Shown one piece after another: positions 33,364 to 41,490 of a stretch of 64,000 bases of DNA. Source of the stretch: Paenibacillus tianjinensis (GTDB lineage: Bacteria; Bacillota; Bacilli; Paenibacillales; Paenibacillaceae); assembly GCF_017086365.1 (NCBI RefSeq), contig NZ_CP070969.1:3782001-3846000 (forward strand), in the 5' to 3' direction. Within the stretch, counting starts at the first letter, position 1. Each line of letters opens with the position of its first letter. Made by a program: the position numbers and the translations under genes. Under the pieces are notes generated by a model, which worked only from the letters and a program-made list of their open reading frames with translations, made no database searches and had not been told where the DNA came from.

Positions 33364-34317
33364 ATGAATATATCTCAACTGTCCGCAGCACTTGCGCCGC
33401 AGAATTTACGCAGCTGTCTGATCAGCCGGGAAGGCCGGCTTATATATGAACAATATAGAGAGCCTCACACTGTTACCCAGATTGCCAAAATCAACTCCTG
33501 TACCAAAAGCATTCTATCCGCGCTGATCTGCATCGCTATCGGGCAGGGCTTGCTTCCACAGCCTTCTACTCCCCTGTCGCATTTCTATCCCCAACTTCAG
33601 CTGGACACAGATAAGCGTAAGGCAGCAATCACCCTGGAGCAATTGTTAACGATGTCCGCAGGGTTCAACTGGACTGAATTTGGCGGACAGAACTCTTTTC
33701 CCCGGATGACCCGGTCAGAGAACTGGACGAATTTCGTGCTGCAGCAGAAGCTGTCGCATAATCCAGGGGAGCATATGGAATACAACTCCGGTGTCTCACA
33801 GCTGCTGTCGGCTATTCTGGTACAAGGAACAGAGATACCCACTGCCCGGTTTGCTGAGTTGCACCTGTTCGGGCCGCTTGGAATTGAGCAGTATGAGTGG
33901 GAGCAGGATCCGCAAGGGATTCATACCGGAGGATTCGGGCTTCGCCTGCGGCCATCCGATCTGCTGATGTTTGGGCAGCTCTACTTGCAGCAAGGGAATT
34001 GGGCGGAGCGGCAGCTGATTCCTTCAGAGCTGATCACCCGCTCCACGCAAACCGCCATACAGGCGGAAGCTCCCCGGCGCGGCGGCTACGGCTGGCATTG
34101 GTGGACAGGCAGCTATGCTATTGCAGCAGGCGGTACAACAGGATCTGAATTGCACTATTATTACGCCAGAGGGTATGGTGGGCAATTTGTTTATGTACTT
34201 CCTGCGCTTGAGACAGTTGTTGTTCTAACACAAGATCACCAGGGCAAGCAGAAGAAACCTCCTGTAGATGTGTTCCGCGAATGGATCGCTCCGCTGCTCA
34301 GTGAAGGATCCCTCTGA
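33364..34317 (+). CDS. Serine hydrolase, beta-lactamase/PBP-like (class C type)
   Basis: A 317-residue penicillin-binding-like hydrolase. The active-site motif SxxK is Ser45-Cys-Thr-Lys48 in INSCTKSILSAL, and the second motif is Tyr140-Asn in MEYNSGVSQLL. The third motif is less clear, perhaps within HWWTGSYAI or YYARGYGGQF. There is no signal peptide, so it probably works inside the cell as an esterase or peptidase rather than as a beta-lactamase. AAAGGA precedes the ATG. Confidence 0.85.
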   Translation: MNISQLSAALAPQNLRSCLISREGRLIYEQYREPHTVTQIAKINSCTKSILSALICIAIGQGLLPQPSTPLSHFYPQLQLDTDKRKAAITLEQLLTMSAGFNWTEFGGQNSFPRMTRSENWTNFVLQQKLSHNPGEHMEYNSGVSQLLSAILVQGTEIPTARFAELHLFGPLGIEQYEWEQDPQGIHTGGFGLRLRPSDLLMFGQLYLQQGNWAERQLIPSELITRSTQTAIQAEAPRRGGYGWHWWTGSYAIAAGGTTGSELHYYYARGYGGQFVYVLPALETVVVLTQDHQGKQKKPPVDVFREWIAPLLSEGSL

Positions 34318-35002
34318 GATAGACCCTCACCTATAAAATTCAGCCGGAAAATGCATAAATCCCCGTCTACCTTATAAACCTAGGTAACGGGGACTTATGT
34401 GTCCAATCCAATATTCAATTCAATCATTTCCTCCAGCAACAATCCATATCCCTGACATGGTAATTGTTAATTCATATTCGGTATTTCCCGTTCGCTCCGT
34501 AATCGGAGTATTGCTCCATGTCCTGCATATGGGATGAGTTCCCCGCGTACACGATTACACGAAAAACGTTTTCACGGACGTTTTCCCTACTGTGTCAACC
34601 GCAGTTGTACGCTTCGCTAACCTGCTTCAACGGAATCACGCTCCTTCGACTGCAAGATGTGTCTTGCCTGAAAAGCTTGTTCCTTGTTCATGGTTTCTTT
34701 GGGAATCTCTCCTTCCTTCAATTAATCACCTGCAAGTAAGCTTCTAAAAAACATGTGTTGCAGCTACTTGTTGGTGATGACACTATCTTAGCGCATAACC
34801 GCTGGATTTTAAACATTCATAATTTTTCATATTTTGTCGTATTTCCTGGAAAAGCCTATTCCCGGAGATATGGCCGCCATAGCCTAAGAATTGCTCCTTT
34901 TTTTGTGGTTTTACGTGCAATTTACAATGTAAAAAAATATTAAGCCGCAAATGGTGCTCCACTTTTATTTTCAGCTTTAACACGGTTATGTCAGCTAAAA
35001 TT
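34318..35002. other. 685-bp stretch without a supported gene
   Basis: This is the longest gene-free stretch in the window. It holds a hairpin at 34354-34399 (CATAA-TCCCCGT-TACCT paired with AGGTA-ACGGGGA-TTATG) that lacks a T tract. On the minus strand at about 34405-34470 a short frame YGLLLEEMIELNIGLDT recalls the end of DUF1801/YdhG proteins. A GGAG/CTCC stem followed by seven T lies at about 34863-34904 on the plus strand and could be a terminator. Short open frames elsewhere have no family resemblance. Confidence 0.5.
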
Positions 35003-35779
35003 TTATGTTGCATGAATCCTATTCCCCGGAGCTGTATTCAGCTTCTTACGTCTCCGCAAATTGTAAACCAGGTAAATGCCATACACCAGATATAAGAGGT
35101 TTAATATAATAACGGCCAGGAGTTCTTTGTCCGAATTCTCCTTTGTCATAAACGCTAAGGCATCATACACAAAATGAAAAGCAATCAGCGGAATAATATT
35201 GCCCGTTGTTTCAATCAGCAGGGCGAGAATACAGCCGAGCAGCAACGCATTGATAACCTGCATCAGAACATGTGCAAGGTCGTTTCCGTTTAAAGCATTA
35301 GACATATGTAAGATTCCAAAGAAGATCGACGAAAACACGATGTAGAATACGGAGCCTTTGAACTTTAGCTTGTCTCTGATAATACCTCTGAATACCGATT
35401 CCTCCGTAAAACCAACCAGCAGAGTGAACACCAGGTAGAACAATACCTCAGCTGTGGTCAGCTTCACGTTTATACCGCCTATAAACGGCTGAACCAAGGC
35501 AATGATCAGCAGGGGGAGATAGTAGAGTGCATCTTTGGAAGAGGCTCCCTCCAGCGGCTTGAACCCGAACTGTGCTAAGCTCCTGCTGCCTCTGGTCATG
35601 TATACGGTAACGATCACAGCCATGACTAGAAAGGCTCCGGCCTGGGCAACCAATATCCCGTTGTCACTTAATTCCATAATGCTTGCGGCTGCCGAAGCTA
35701 TGGAAATCAATAACGTCAGCAGGATACCAAGCATAAGCGAGAATATAACGGGATGACTCTTTTTACGGGTGTTTGTCAT
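35003..35779 (-). CDS. CPBP family intramembrane metalloprotease
   Basis: The 258-residue protein has about eight membrane helices. The CPBP (CAAX protease/bacteriocin-processing) motifs are present: GFTEESVFRG at about 125-134, with the paired glutamates and Arg, FGILHMSN with the metal-binding His, and FHFVYDALAF with the last His. The family cleaves prenylated or other membrane substrates, or protects against self-made bacteriocins. The ATG overlaps the stop of the upstream gene in TAATG, with AAAGGAG before it, so it is translationally coupled to a cytosolic protein of unknown role. Confidence 0.9.
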   Translation of the reverse strand: MTNTRKKSHPVIFSLMLGILLTLLISIASAAASIMELSDNGILVAQAGAFLVMAVIVTVYMTRGSRSLAQFGFKPLEGASSKDALYYLPLLIIALVQPFIGGINVKLTTAEVLFYLVFTLLVGFTEESVFRGIIRDKLKFKGSVFYIVFSSIFFGILHMSNALNGNDLAHVLMQVINALLLGCILALLIETTGNIIPLIAFHFVYDALAFMTKENSDKELLAVIILNLLYLVYGIYLVYNLRRRKKLNTAPGNRIHAT

Positions 35780-36330
35780 TACTTCTCTCCTTTAATTCTA
35801 CTTATTTGCAGAGGTTCATCGTCCCAGACCTGCACTTCAATATACCTTTCCGGACCCTTTGTACCTTCTTTGTTCCAGACCTGAGGCAGACCATATTTAT
35901 GTATAAGCTGTACCATTTCTTTATATGTATAAATATTTCCGCGATACTCCTTGCCGTCGTCTACCTTCGGGCTGAAGGTCGGAAATAAATCTCCATACGA
36001 GAAGGATAAAGTATCGGTGTTAAAACTGGAGATATGGATTTTCACTGCTGCGCCTTCCTCATACCAGCTATTCAGCCATTCACATTCGCCGACTACCATA
36101 TAATGCGGGACTTTTCTGACCGGCTGCCCTCCTTTGGCAATGAACATCGCTCTGGCCAGCTGCTCCAGCTCGTATCTTCTTTTCATATATCCTGCAGCTC
36201 TGCGCCCCGCCATAACATCCTTATTGTGTTTAATCGAGTCAAGAACCTCTGCGGCCTCATCCGCCGGCAGATCTGACAGATTTCGAAAAGGTCCGATTGC
36301 CTTCTCATAGTAATGATATAAATAATCCAA
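35779..36330 (-). CDS. Conserved hypothetical protein coupled to the CPBP protease gene
   Basis: The product has about 183 residues. I recall relatives in bacilli with the same opening DYLYHYYEKAIGPFRNLSDLP and the segments MKRRYELEQLARAMFIAKGG, VPHYMVVGECEWLNSWYEEG and LSFSYGDLFPTFSPKVDDGK, but no function. It has no signal or membrane segment. A TTG at 36330 with AAAGGTGG about eight bases upstream is preferred to the GTG at 36342, which is part of that ribosome site. The stop overlaps the protease start. Confidence 0.72.
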   Translation of the reverse strand: MDYLYHYYEKAIGPFRNLSDLPADEAAEVLDSIKHNKDVMAGRRAAGYMKRRYELEQLARAMFIAKGGQPVRKVPHYMVVGECEWLNSWYEEGAAVKIHISSFNTDTLSFSYGDLFPTFSPKVDDGKEYRGNIYTYKEMVQLIHKYGLPQVWNKEGTKGPERYIEVQVWDDEPLQISRIKGEK

Positions 36331-36376
36331 TTGGAATACCACCTTTCTATAAAGGTTCTATCTCTACCATGCCTGT

Positions 36377-36400
36377 AAAAAACTCAGCCTAAGGCTGAGT
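36377..36400 (-). terminator. Terminator overlapping the end of the stalk-domain gene
   Basis: The perfect 10-bp hairpin ACTCAGCC-TTA-GGCTGAGT on the minus strand contains the stop codon at 36389 and ends in T6. Confidence 0.85.
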
Positions 36401-37513
36401 CTTGGAAAGATCATATTCGTAGATCCGGCCGTCGCGGACTGCCTGGTTCTTGAACAACAGCAGATTGCCTTTGCGTTCAACAAATTCAAGCTGATCCCCA
36501 TAGAAAGGAATATCATTCGTTTCAGCATAAAGTTGCTGGTCTGCATCCAGTAATGCTTTGTACAACAATGTTTTGGCGCCAGTCTTGCGGTCGATCAGGG
36601 TAAGCAGGCCTTTTTGATTAGGACGAATCAGCAGGAAATCCTCATCCATTCCTTCAATCAGATACTTATCGTCTACACCGCCAAGCTTGGTTAAATCCAT
36701 CGTCTCTGCTACTTTGCCTGTCCCATCTTCGATTATCCGCAGAGTCTTGCCATCCGTCAGAATCAGTTTGTTTCCATACATGTTCACATTATCTCCGAAC
36801 CGGATCCAGTACCCCACGCTTGCCTGCCGGATCACCATACCGTCCTTAATAATCAGCGTATACCATTTATTGTTGATATGCGGCTCTCCGTAAATATCTG
36901 ATATGGTCAGATATATTAAGCCTCCGGCTGTCTTTTGAAAATCGAAAGTAACCATGTCATATAGCTCTGAGCCCAGATTGGCAATCAGCCGGGGCCGACC
37001 CGCGGGAGTAGAAGCATATAGCTTCCCTGTTTGTTTATCAACCGTATAGTTCACACCCGCATAGGAAGCATTGGTACTGGCGAAGGTCTGAATACCTTTA
37101 GCGGTATAAACTGCACTTTTGGCATTCCAGCTTACCGATTCGCCTCCCAGAGCATAGACCATAAACCGGGCAGGAAGATATAATTCATCCTTGTATACAA
37201 AAGGCGTTCCGCCCAGTTGTACAGTTTTCTCGTCCAGCTTCCCCGTCTTGCTGCCTACTGTGATCACTACCGACTTCTCCCATCCGGTATAAGTAGCCTG
37301 ACGGTGGGACTTATTCCAGGTAACCTGCAGGCCAGCCGATTCCAAAAAAGTAGCCCGGGCATAAACAGTACCATCCTTTAGCAGTGCTGGTCCGGTAGCA
37401 TACCCCCCATTTTCCAATGTATAGCTGAAATAAGCGTTCGAAGCAGCAGACGAGACCGAAGCAAAAATCAGTGAAAAGGCCAGCAAAGGTAAAACAAGCC
37501 ATATTTTTCGCAT
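36389..37513 (-). CDS. Exported protein with copper-amine-oxidase-like stalk domain
   Basis: A 374-residue protein with a signal peptide (WLVLPLLAFSLIFASVSSA, probable cleavage after AAS). Residues 30-140 match the copper amine oxidase N-domain-like stalk (YARATFLESAGLQVTW, LYLPARFMVYALGG), a common Paenibacillus surface module that has no oxidase activity of its own. The rest, about 150-374, is a beta-rich repeat (KQTGKLYASTPAGRP, GDNVNMYGNKLILTDGKT), which may be a propeller like DUF5050. A role at the cell wall is likely but not shown. The terminator overlaps its end. Confidence 0.8.
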   Translation of the reverse strand: MRKIWLVLPLLAFSLIFASVSSAASNAYFSYTLENGGYATGPALLKDGTVYARATFLESAGLQVTWNKSHRQATYTGWEKSVVITVGSKTGKLDEKTVQLGGTPFVYKDELYLPARFMVYALGGESVSWNAKSAVYTAKGIQTFASTNASYAGVNYTVDKQTGKLYASTPAGRPRLIANLGSELYDMVTFDFQKTAGGLIYLTISDIYGEPHINNKWYTLIIKDGMVIRQASVGYWIRFGDNVNMYGNKLILTDGKTLRIIEDGTGKVAETMDLTKLGGVDDKYLIEGMDEDFLLIRPNQKGLLTLIDRKTGAKTLLYKALLDADQQLYAETNDIPFYGDQLEFVERKGNLLLFKNQAVRDGRIYEYDLSKTQP

Positions 37514-37749
37514 GAACGATCAACCCCTTCCTCTTATTTCCTGTTTTCATACATTTATTGGACTCAAAAAATAGAAAAAAGTTGCAGTCCCATTATTTAA
37601 CATTCGGGGGTATTAAGACTTAGTCCGATTGAACTATCTTACCATAACTTCCAGTGGGAATACCTTGACTGACATGATATAATCGCTAATGGCTTTACCA
37701 CGAAATTAAAACCCATTAATATTATGGGTTTGTAGGAGGATCTATCACC

Positions 37750-38103
37750 ATGGACAGTCACATCAGAATTGTGAAAGTATCCGCGGCTATTGAAAAAGAT
37801 GAATTTGACGTCAAGGTAAGTCATTGGAGACTGCTGCTGGAGACGAACCGCTATTACGAGATTAAAGGCGAGGATGGCCCGGTAAAGCGAATTTATAAAG
37901 AGAAGCTCAATACCGTGGTGGATGAATCCAAGTCATATACGGCTGGCCAGCTCTCCTGTTCAGCCTTTTGTATTGAAGACCGGATCAATGAGATGCAGAT
38001 CGAGATTCTCCACAAGCTGCAGCTAAAAATCAACGATTATATGAACCAGCTTCATTTAAATCAAAAAGCGATCGAACGCCAAACGATCGTTCAAAAATCG
38101 TGA
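37750..38103 (+). CDS. Small hypothetical protein, 117 residues
   Basis: A charged cytosolic protein with a beta-rich first half (RIVKVSAAIEKDEFDVKVS) and a helical second half (RINEMQIEILHKLQLKINDYM) that may be a coiled coil. I do not recognise the family. GTAGGAGG lies nine bases before the ATG. It forms a single-gene unit ended by a bidirectional terminator. Confidence 0.65.
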   Translation: MDSHIRIVKVSAAIEKDEFDVKVSHWRLLLETNRYYEIKGEDGPVKRIYKEKLNTVVDESKSYTAGQLSCSAFCIEDRINEMQIEILHKLQLKINDYMNQLHLNQKAIERQTIVQKS

Positions 38104-38141
38104 CTGTCCGGAATACCTATTCACGAAGCTGATTGACAGCA

Positions 38142-38192
38142 CAAAGAGCCGCGATTTGCAGACCCTAAATTCTGCAGATTCCCGGCTCTTTG
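38142..38192. terminator. Bidirectional terminator
   Basis: AAAGAGCCG-GATTTGCAGA and TCTGCAG-CGGCTCTTT arms form a long hairpin with A and T tracts on both sides, between convergent genes. Confidence 0.8.
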
Positions 38193-38206
38193 TATTAGCG
38201 GGCTGC

Positions 38207-38428
38207 TTATAGCAGTCCCGCGTTCTTCACAGCATGTTCCCAGCTTGGAAAATAATACAGTGCGCTCCGCATTAATTCCGGATCCTGCTGCTTAACCTGC
38301 TTCTTATTGACCGTTCCCCCACCCGATTGGAGCTGCTTGATCCGGTTAATGACCTCATCTGATCCCATTGTAATATCCAGCTTTGCCACTCCCTTCTTTA
38401 TCATTCTTCCATATTTTTCACCATGCAT
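38207..38428 (-). CDS. Small helix-turn-helix-repeat protein or remnant, 73 residues
   Basis: The C-terminal 50 residues (VINRIKQLQSGGGTVNKKQV, ELMRSALYYFPSWEHAVKNAG) match the short repeat R-I-x2-L...V-x3-P-L...F-x-SWE-A-x3-AG found in tandem in larger Paenibacillus/Bacillus proteins. A single copy here suggests either a small stand-alone protein or the last unit of a lost larger gene. No start has a clean ribosome site: the ATG at 38428 has none, and AAGAAGGGAG lies too far from the internal ATG. The coding call is therefore tentative. Confidence 0.5.
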   Translation of the reverse strand: MHGEKYGRMIKKGVAKLDITMGSDEVINRIKQLQSGGGTVNKKQVKQQDPELMRSALYYFPSWEHAVKNAGLL

Positions 38429-38668
38429 TCAATTTATATACTTAAGCAGAATGAAAAAGGCACAAAAACCTGCGCCTGAACAATTCCATCACCAGCAGCA
38501 GTCTGCCTCTTCGTGAATATCCGGCATTCTAATCCCACGCTTAAAGTTATTGAGATAAGTTTAGCATTATAGTACAGCAGGATTATGTCGGTTTTTGGAG
38601 AATATTAACAGAGATTAATAAAGCAACAATACATCCACATCAGTATGTGGAACTCAGGAGGGAATAAA

Positions 38669-39097
38669 ATGGCTAACTTGTTCGGCGGTTTACTTGGCAA
38701 TTATTCGGAGGTGACCCTTCCGGAGCTGAAGAACCAGTATGGGGCATATCTAATGCCTGAAGAACAAATCCGTTCAGGCTTCAAACTGATCCGCGATGCT
38801 TTTATTATTACGGATGAACGTTTAATTCTGATTGATCATCAAGGTGTCACCGGCAAGAAAACGCGCGTGGCGTCAATCCACCTCAGCTCTATATTTGAAG
38901 TCACTATGGAGACTGGCGGCACCGGTTTTGATGATTGTGAAATCAATCTGCATTATATTACCTCCCCGTATCATAAAACGAATAATCTGCAGACGGCCGT
39001 CTATAAATTTGAATTTTCCAAAAAATTCAATGTACAGCCTTTGTACACCGCACTCATCAGCATCGCGCATGAGAACCACAAGCGCCTGAACGGTTGA
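38669..39097 (+). CDS. PH domain-containing protein (YozO-like)
   Basis: A 142-residue protein of the bacterial PH-domain class. A helical head (GLLGNYSEVTLPELKNQYGA) is followed by RSGFKLIRDAFIITDERLILIDHQGVTGKK, and then the beta-rich remainder with a C-terminal helix (YTALISIAHENHKR). B. subtilis YozO-type proteins have this layout. No function is established. GGAGG lies eight bases before the ATG at 38669; the TTG/ATG at 38645 overlaps the ribosome site. It is a single-gene unit with its own terminator. Confidence 0.82.
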   Translation: MANLFGGLLGNYSEVTLPELKNQYGAYLMPEEQIRSGFKLIRDAFIITDERLILIDHQGVTGKKTRVASIHLSSIFEVTMETGGTGFDDCEINLHYITSPYHKTNNLQTAVYKFEFSKKFNVQPLYTALISIAHENHKRLNG

Positions 39098-39120
39098 TTA
39101 AAATGGTTTCACTATGCAGC

Positions 39121-39151
39121 AAAGTCCCCTGTGTTTCCGGCAGGGGACTTT
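39121..39151. terminator. Bidirectional terminator
   Basis: AAAGTCCCCTG and CAGGGGACTTT form a perfect 11-bp hairpin, between the convergent PH-domain and esterase genes. Confidence 0.85.
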
Positions 39152-39187
39152 GTGTTTATACTGTACATTCTCTTGTGCAATGAACTC

Positions 39188-40027
39188 TTACTTCTTCTCC
39201 AGTGCGAATTTCAGCAGGCGGCTGAGCGCAGCCGGCAGGACACTGACATGGCTTTCCTCCGGAAACTTGGCCAGATTGACCTGCAGTCCCTGCTCCGATA
39301 GCGGCTCTAGCAGCAACGCCAGCTTCTCTGCATCCTGAACCATGTGGTCTAGCTCTTCAGCACCGATGGTAATAAGCAGCTTCCGCTGCAGTTGCCGCTG
39401 AGGGTAGTCTGCGGAGAAACGTTCCTGCTCAGCCAATACGGAGTAGTCCCCCCACCAGACCGAGGGGCTGCCTGCTGCATAGTGCGTAAACAGCTCTGGT
39501 CTGGTAAATAACGCATGCAGAACGAACAGCCCGCCTAAGGAATGGCCGAACAAGGCCTGACGGCTGACGTCTACCGGAAATAGACTTGAGATCATCGGCA
39601 TGATCTCATCCTGCAGGACATCCAGGAAGCTGTCCGCCCCGCCATGCTCAGGCCAGTTACTGCCATCCGGACGTTTCGGCAGGGTCTGCTCGAGCACCGG
39701 TATAGTGAAATCATAACAGCGTCTTGTCATGTCAAAGGGCTCATCTGACGGGTAGCCGATGGCGACAATGACCACCGGATCAAAGCCGTGCGGCTTACGT
39801 GTCTGCAGCCGGGCAGCTTCAGCCAGGGTATGAAATACGGCGTTGCCATCCAGGGCATAGATAACCGGATACCCTTCCGGCGGGGCTTCGCCGGAAGGGT
39901 GCGAGAGCAAAATCCGGTACTCCAGCTTACGCTCACCCGCAGTTATTACATATTCTTCACAGCCCTGATGCAGAATCGGTTCTCTGCTTCCGGTATCGTT
40001 TATATTCAGCGCTTCTATCCGGTCCAT
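39188..40027 (-). CDS. Fur-regulated siderophore esterase-like alpha/beta hydrolase
   Basis: A 279-residue protein of the Fes/IroE/BesA branch. It shows VIYALDGNAVFHTLAE, the nucleophile elbow LFGHSLGGLFVLHALF, AAGSPSVWW and the His in PEESHVSVLP. Such enzymes hydrolyse ferric trilactone siderophores (bacillibactin or enterobactin type) to release iron. A perfect-looking Fur box overlaps its promoter, so iron limitation should induce it. GGAGGAG lies before the ATG at 40027. No siderophore synthesis or uptake gene is in the window, so it may process a siderophore taken up by a system elsewhere. Confidence 0.88.
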   Translation of the reverse strand: MDRIEALNINDTGSREPILHQGCEEYVITAGERKLEYRILLSHPSGEAPPEGYPVIYALDGNAVFHTLAEAARLQTRKPHGFDPVVIVAIGYPSDEPFDMTRRCYDFTIPVLEQTLPKRPDGSNWPEHGGADSFLDVLQDEIMPMISSLFPVDVSRQALFGHSLGGLFVLHALFTRPELFTHYAAGSPSVWWGDYSVLAEQERFSADYPQRQLQRKLLITIGAEELDHMVQDAEKLALLLEPLSEQGLQVNLAKFPEESHVSVLPAALSRLLKFALEKK

Positions 40028-40067
40028 TGAAGTCTCCTCCATATCCGCTAACTGTTTTCGAACTATT

Positions 40068-40100
40068 GATAATGATAATCATTGTCTATAATATTTTCAA
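40068..40100 (-). promoter_or_regulatory. Fur box and promoter of the esterase gene
   Basis: GATAATGATAATCATTGTC at 40068-40086 matches the 19-bp Fur consensus at 18 positions. On the minus strand TTGAAA (40095-40100) and TATCAT (40072-40077) with a 17-base spacer form a SigA promoter, and the Fur box covers the spacer and -10. Fur with iron would block it. Confidence 0.9.
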
Positions 40101-40101
40101 T

Positions 40102-40132
40102 AAAAAAAAAAAAGAACGCCCGGCAGCGTCCT
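40102..40132 (-). terminator. Terminator with a 13-base T tract
   Basis: On the minus strand GGACGC-TGCCGG-GCGTTC folds and is followed by 13 T. It ends transcription arriving from 40176 just before the Fur-regulated promoter. Confidence 0.8.
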
Positions 40133-40175
40133 TGTACTTGTAGATTAGCTGATTCATCCTTCTTCAATAGCACAT

Positions 40176-40623
40176 CTATAGCCTCTGGCTGACTGACCCT
40201 GCGTCAGTTCTGAGCACAAAATAATATTCCTGCTTCTCCCCGCCACCCTGCTTCGTGAGCTTGAATCCGCGAATGGTGGCACCGGGCTCATAGTCCTTGG
40301 TATTTGAGCTTAAAAAAGCTGCCATATTCTCTTTAAGTACAAAAGAACCTGATCCGCTGCTAAATTCCATGACTATCGGCTTGTCTTCCGGCATTCTGTA
40401 TATATAGCCGCCGTTTTCACTCAGCAGCACATCACTCAGTTCATATACGGCAGGAGCCCCCTTCTCCAGCTGAATTTGAACAGACTCACCTAATTTCACA
40501 TAAGGGATGCTGACTTTTGAATCTTCAAGAATAGCTCTGAACGGGGCTTCCCCGGATGTATTTGCAGTATGCCCTTCGGTTATGATTTGGACTCCACAGC
40601 CGAAGAAGTGAAATCCTGGGCAT
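40176..40623 (-). pseudogene. Lipoprotein gene with damaged signal-peptide region
   Basis: The frame from 40499 (GTG) to 40176 encodes 107 residues of beta-rich domain (YELSDVLLSENGGYIYRMP, VMEFSSGSGSFVLKENM), but the same frame stays open and protein-like for another 40 codons upstream (FFGCGVQIITEGHTANTSGE, APFRAILEDSKVSIPYV) and has no ATG, GTG or TTG there. A GGAGGAGGG ribosome site and an ATG at 40623 exist in another frame and read MPRISLL, right before the out-of-frame GCG that would complete a lipobox LLGC. The stretch of 448 bases is one base too long for a single frame. I read this as a lipoprotein gene that lost most of its signal sequence by a deletion. Confidence 0.6.
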
Positions 40624-40647
40624 ATACTAACCCTCCTCCCCGCATTT

Positions 40648-41490
40648 TTAATAGGCTAACCGATAATACGGAAGATTGAGTACCGGGACAAAGCCCAGCT
40701 TCTGCGCGAGATAATACGATCCTTCATTCTCTAAACGGCAGGCCCAGACCGGTTCCAGCCTGCGTTCCAGGCAGTAATCAATCATGGCCGAGCTGACGGA
40801 GAACGCGTAACCTTTTCCCCGGTACTTTTGTGCCGTCTCAATGCCAATCTCCAGCTGATTCTGTGCGCAGCAGGCTGAGAACGCAGTCGCGGCTATTTCG
40901 CCGCCCCGCAGCAAAGTGTATCCTATCCCCTCCGCTTCAAAATGTGCCGCATCCCGCCAGAAAAAACGGGGCACCACACCTTCTGCCAGCGCGCCAAACT
41001 GCTCTTTGGTGGTCTGTACGATCAATTCATCCTGCTTAAAAAACTGCTCCCTGGCAGTAAGGTAAGCCTGCCGGTCGAAGCGGAAATTAACCCTTGTATT
41101 CAGCTGAATGGCCCGGGAGTTATTGCCCTCCGGCAAGTCAGATCCGTTGTCAAGCATACCATTATGCATAATCCGGATAGAATCGATTAAGCTGGTCCAG
41201 TCTCCTGCCGGATCTGCCTGCAGCCACTCCGCCGCCCGTCTGGTTTCGGATTTATTGGTCACGTAATCAAAGAGCGAGCGTTCAAAGGTTTCATCGCCTC
41301 TTTCTCCAAATAAAAGTGACATGCCATAAGAATGAACCACATAAAAAGCGCGGGGACTGTCTGCACAATCCGCAAACACCTTCCCGCCAATATTCTGCTC
41401 CAGGACGCTTCTGGCGAATAACGTGTTTATTTTTACTTGATCCAGCACCGGTAAGGCCAGGTAATAGTCCCTGCTTTTCAGTTCAATCAT
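40648..41490 (-). CDS. GNAT-type acetyltransferase, two-domain (PF12746-like)
   Basis: A 280-residue protein. An N-terminal region of about 130 residues (LFARSVLEQNIGGKVFADC, RAFYVVHSYGMSLLFGE) precedes a GNAT domain with LEIGIETAQKYRGKGYAFSV, which holds the acetyl-CoA loop RGKGYA, and ends VWACRLENEGSYYLAQKLGF. This arrangement matches GNAT_acetyltran proteins common in bacilli with unknown substrates. GAGGAG lies 6 bases before the ATG at 41490; the frame continues to 41646 without a ribosome site. It overlaps the metallo-hydrolase gene by eight bases, so the two are cotranscribed. Confidence 0.87.
   Translation of the reverse strand: MIELKSRDYYLALPVLDQVKINTLFARSVLEQNIGGKVFADCADSPRAFYVVHSYGMSLLFGERGDETFERSLFDYVTNKSETRRAAEWLQADPAGDWTSLIDSIRIMHNGMLDNGSDLPEGNNSRAIQLNTRVNFRFDRQAYLTAREQFFKQDELIVQTTKEQFGALAEGVVPRFFWRDAAHFEAEGIGYTLLRGGEIAATAFSACCAQNQLEIGIETAQKYRGKGYAFSVSSAMIDYCLERRLEPVWACRLENEGSYYLAQKLGFVPVLNLPYYRLAY

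Noticed and set aside
33040..33378. An extension of the methyltransferase frame upstream
   Set aside because: The methyltransferase ATG at 33039 has a strong ribosome site, and the extension has odd composition and no motif.
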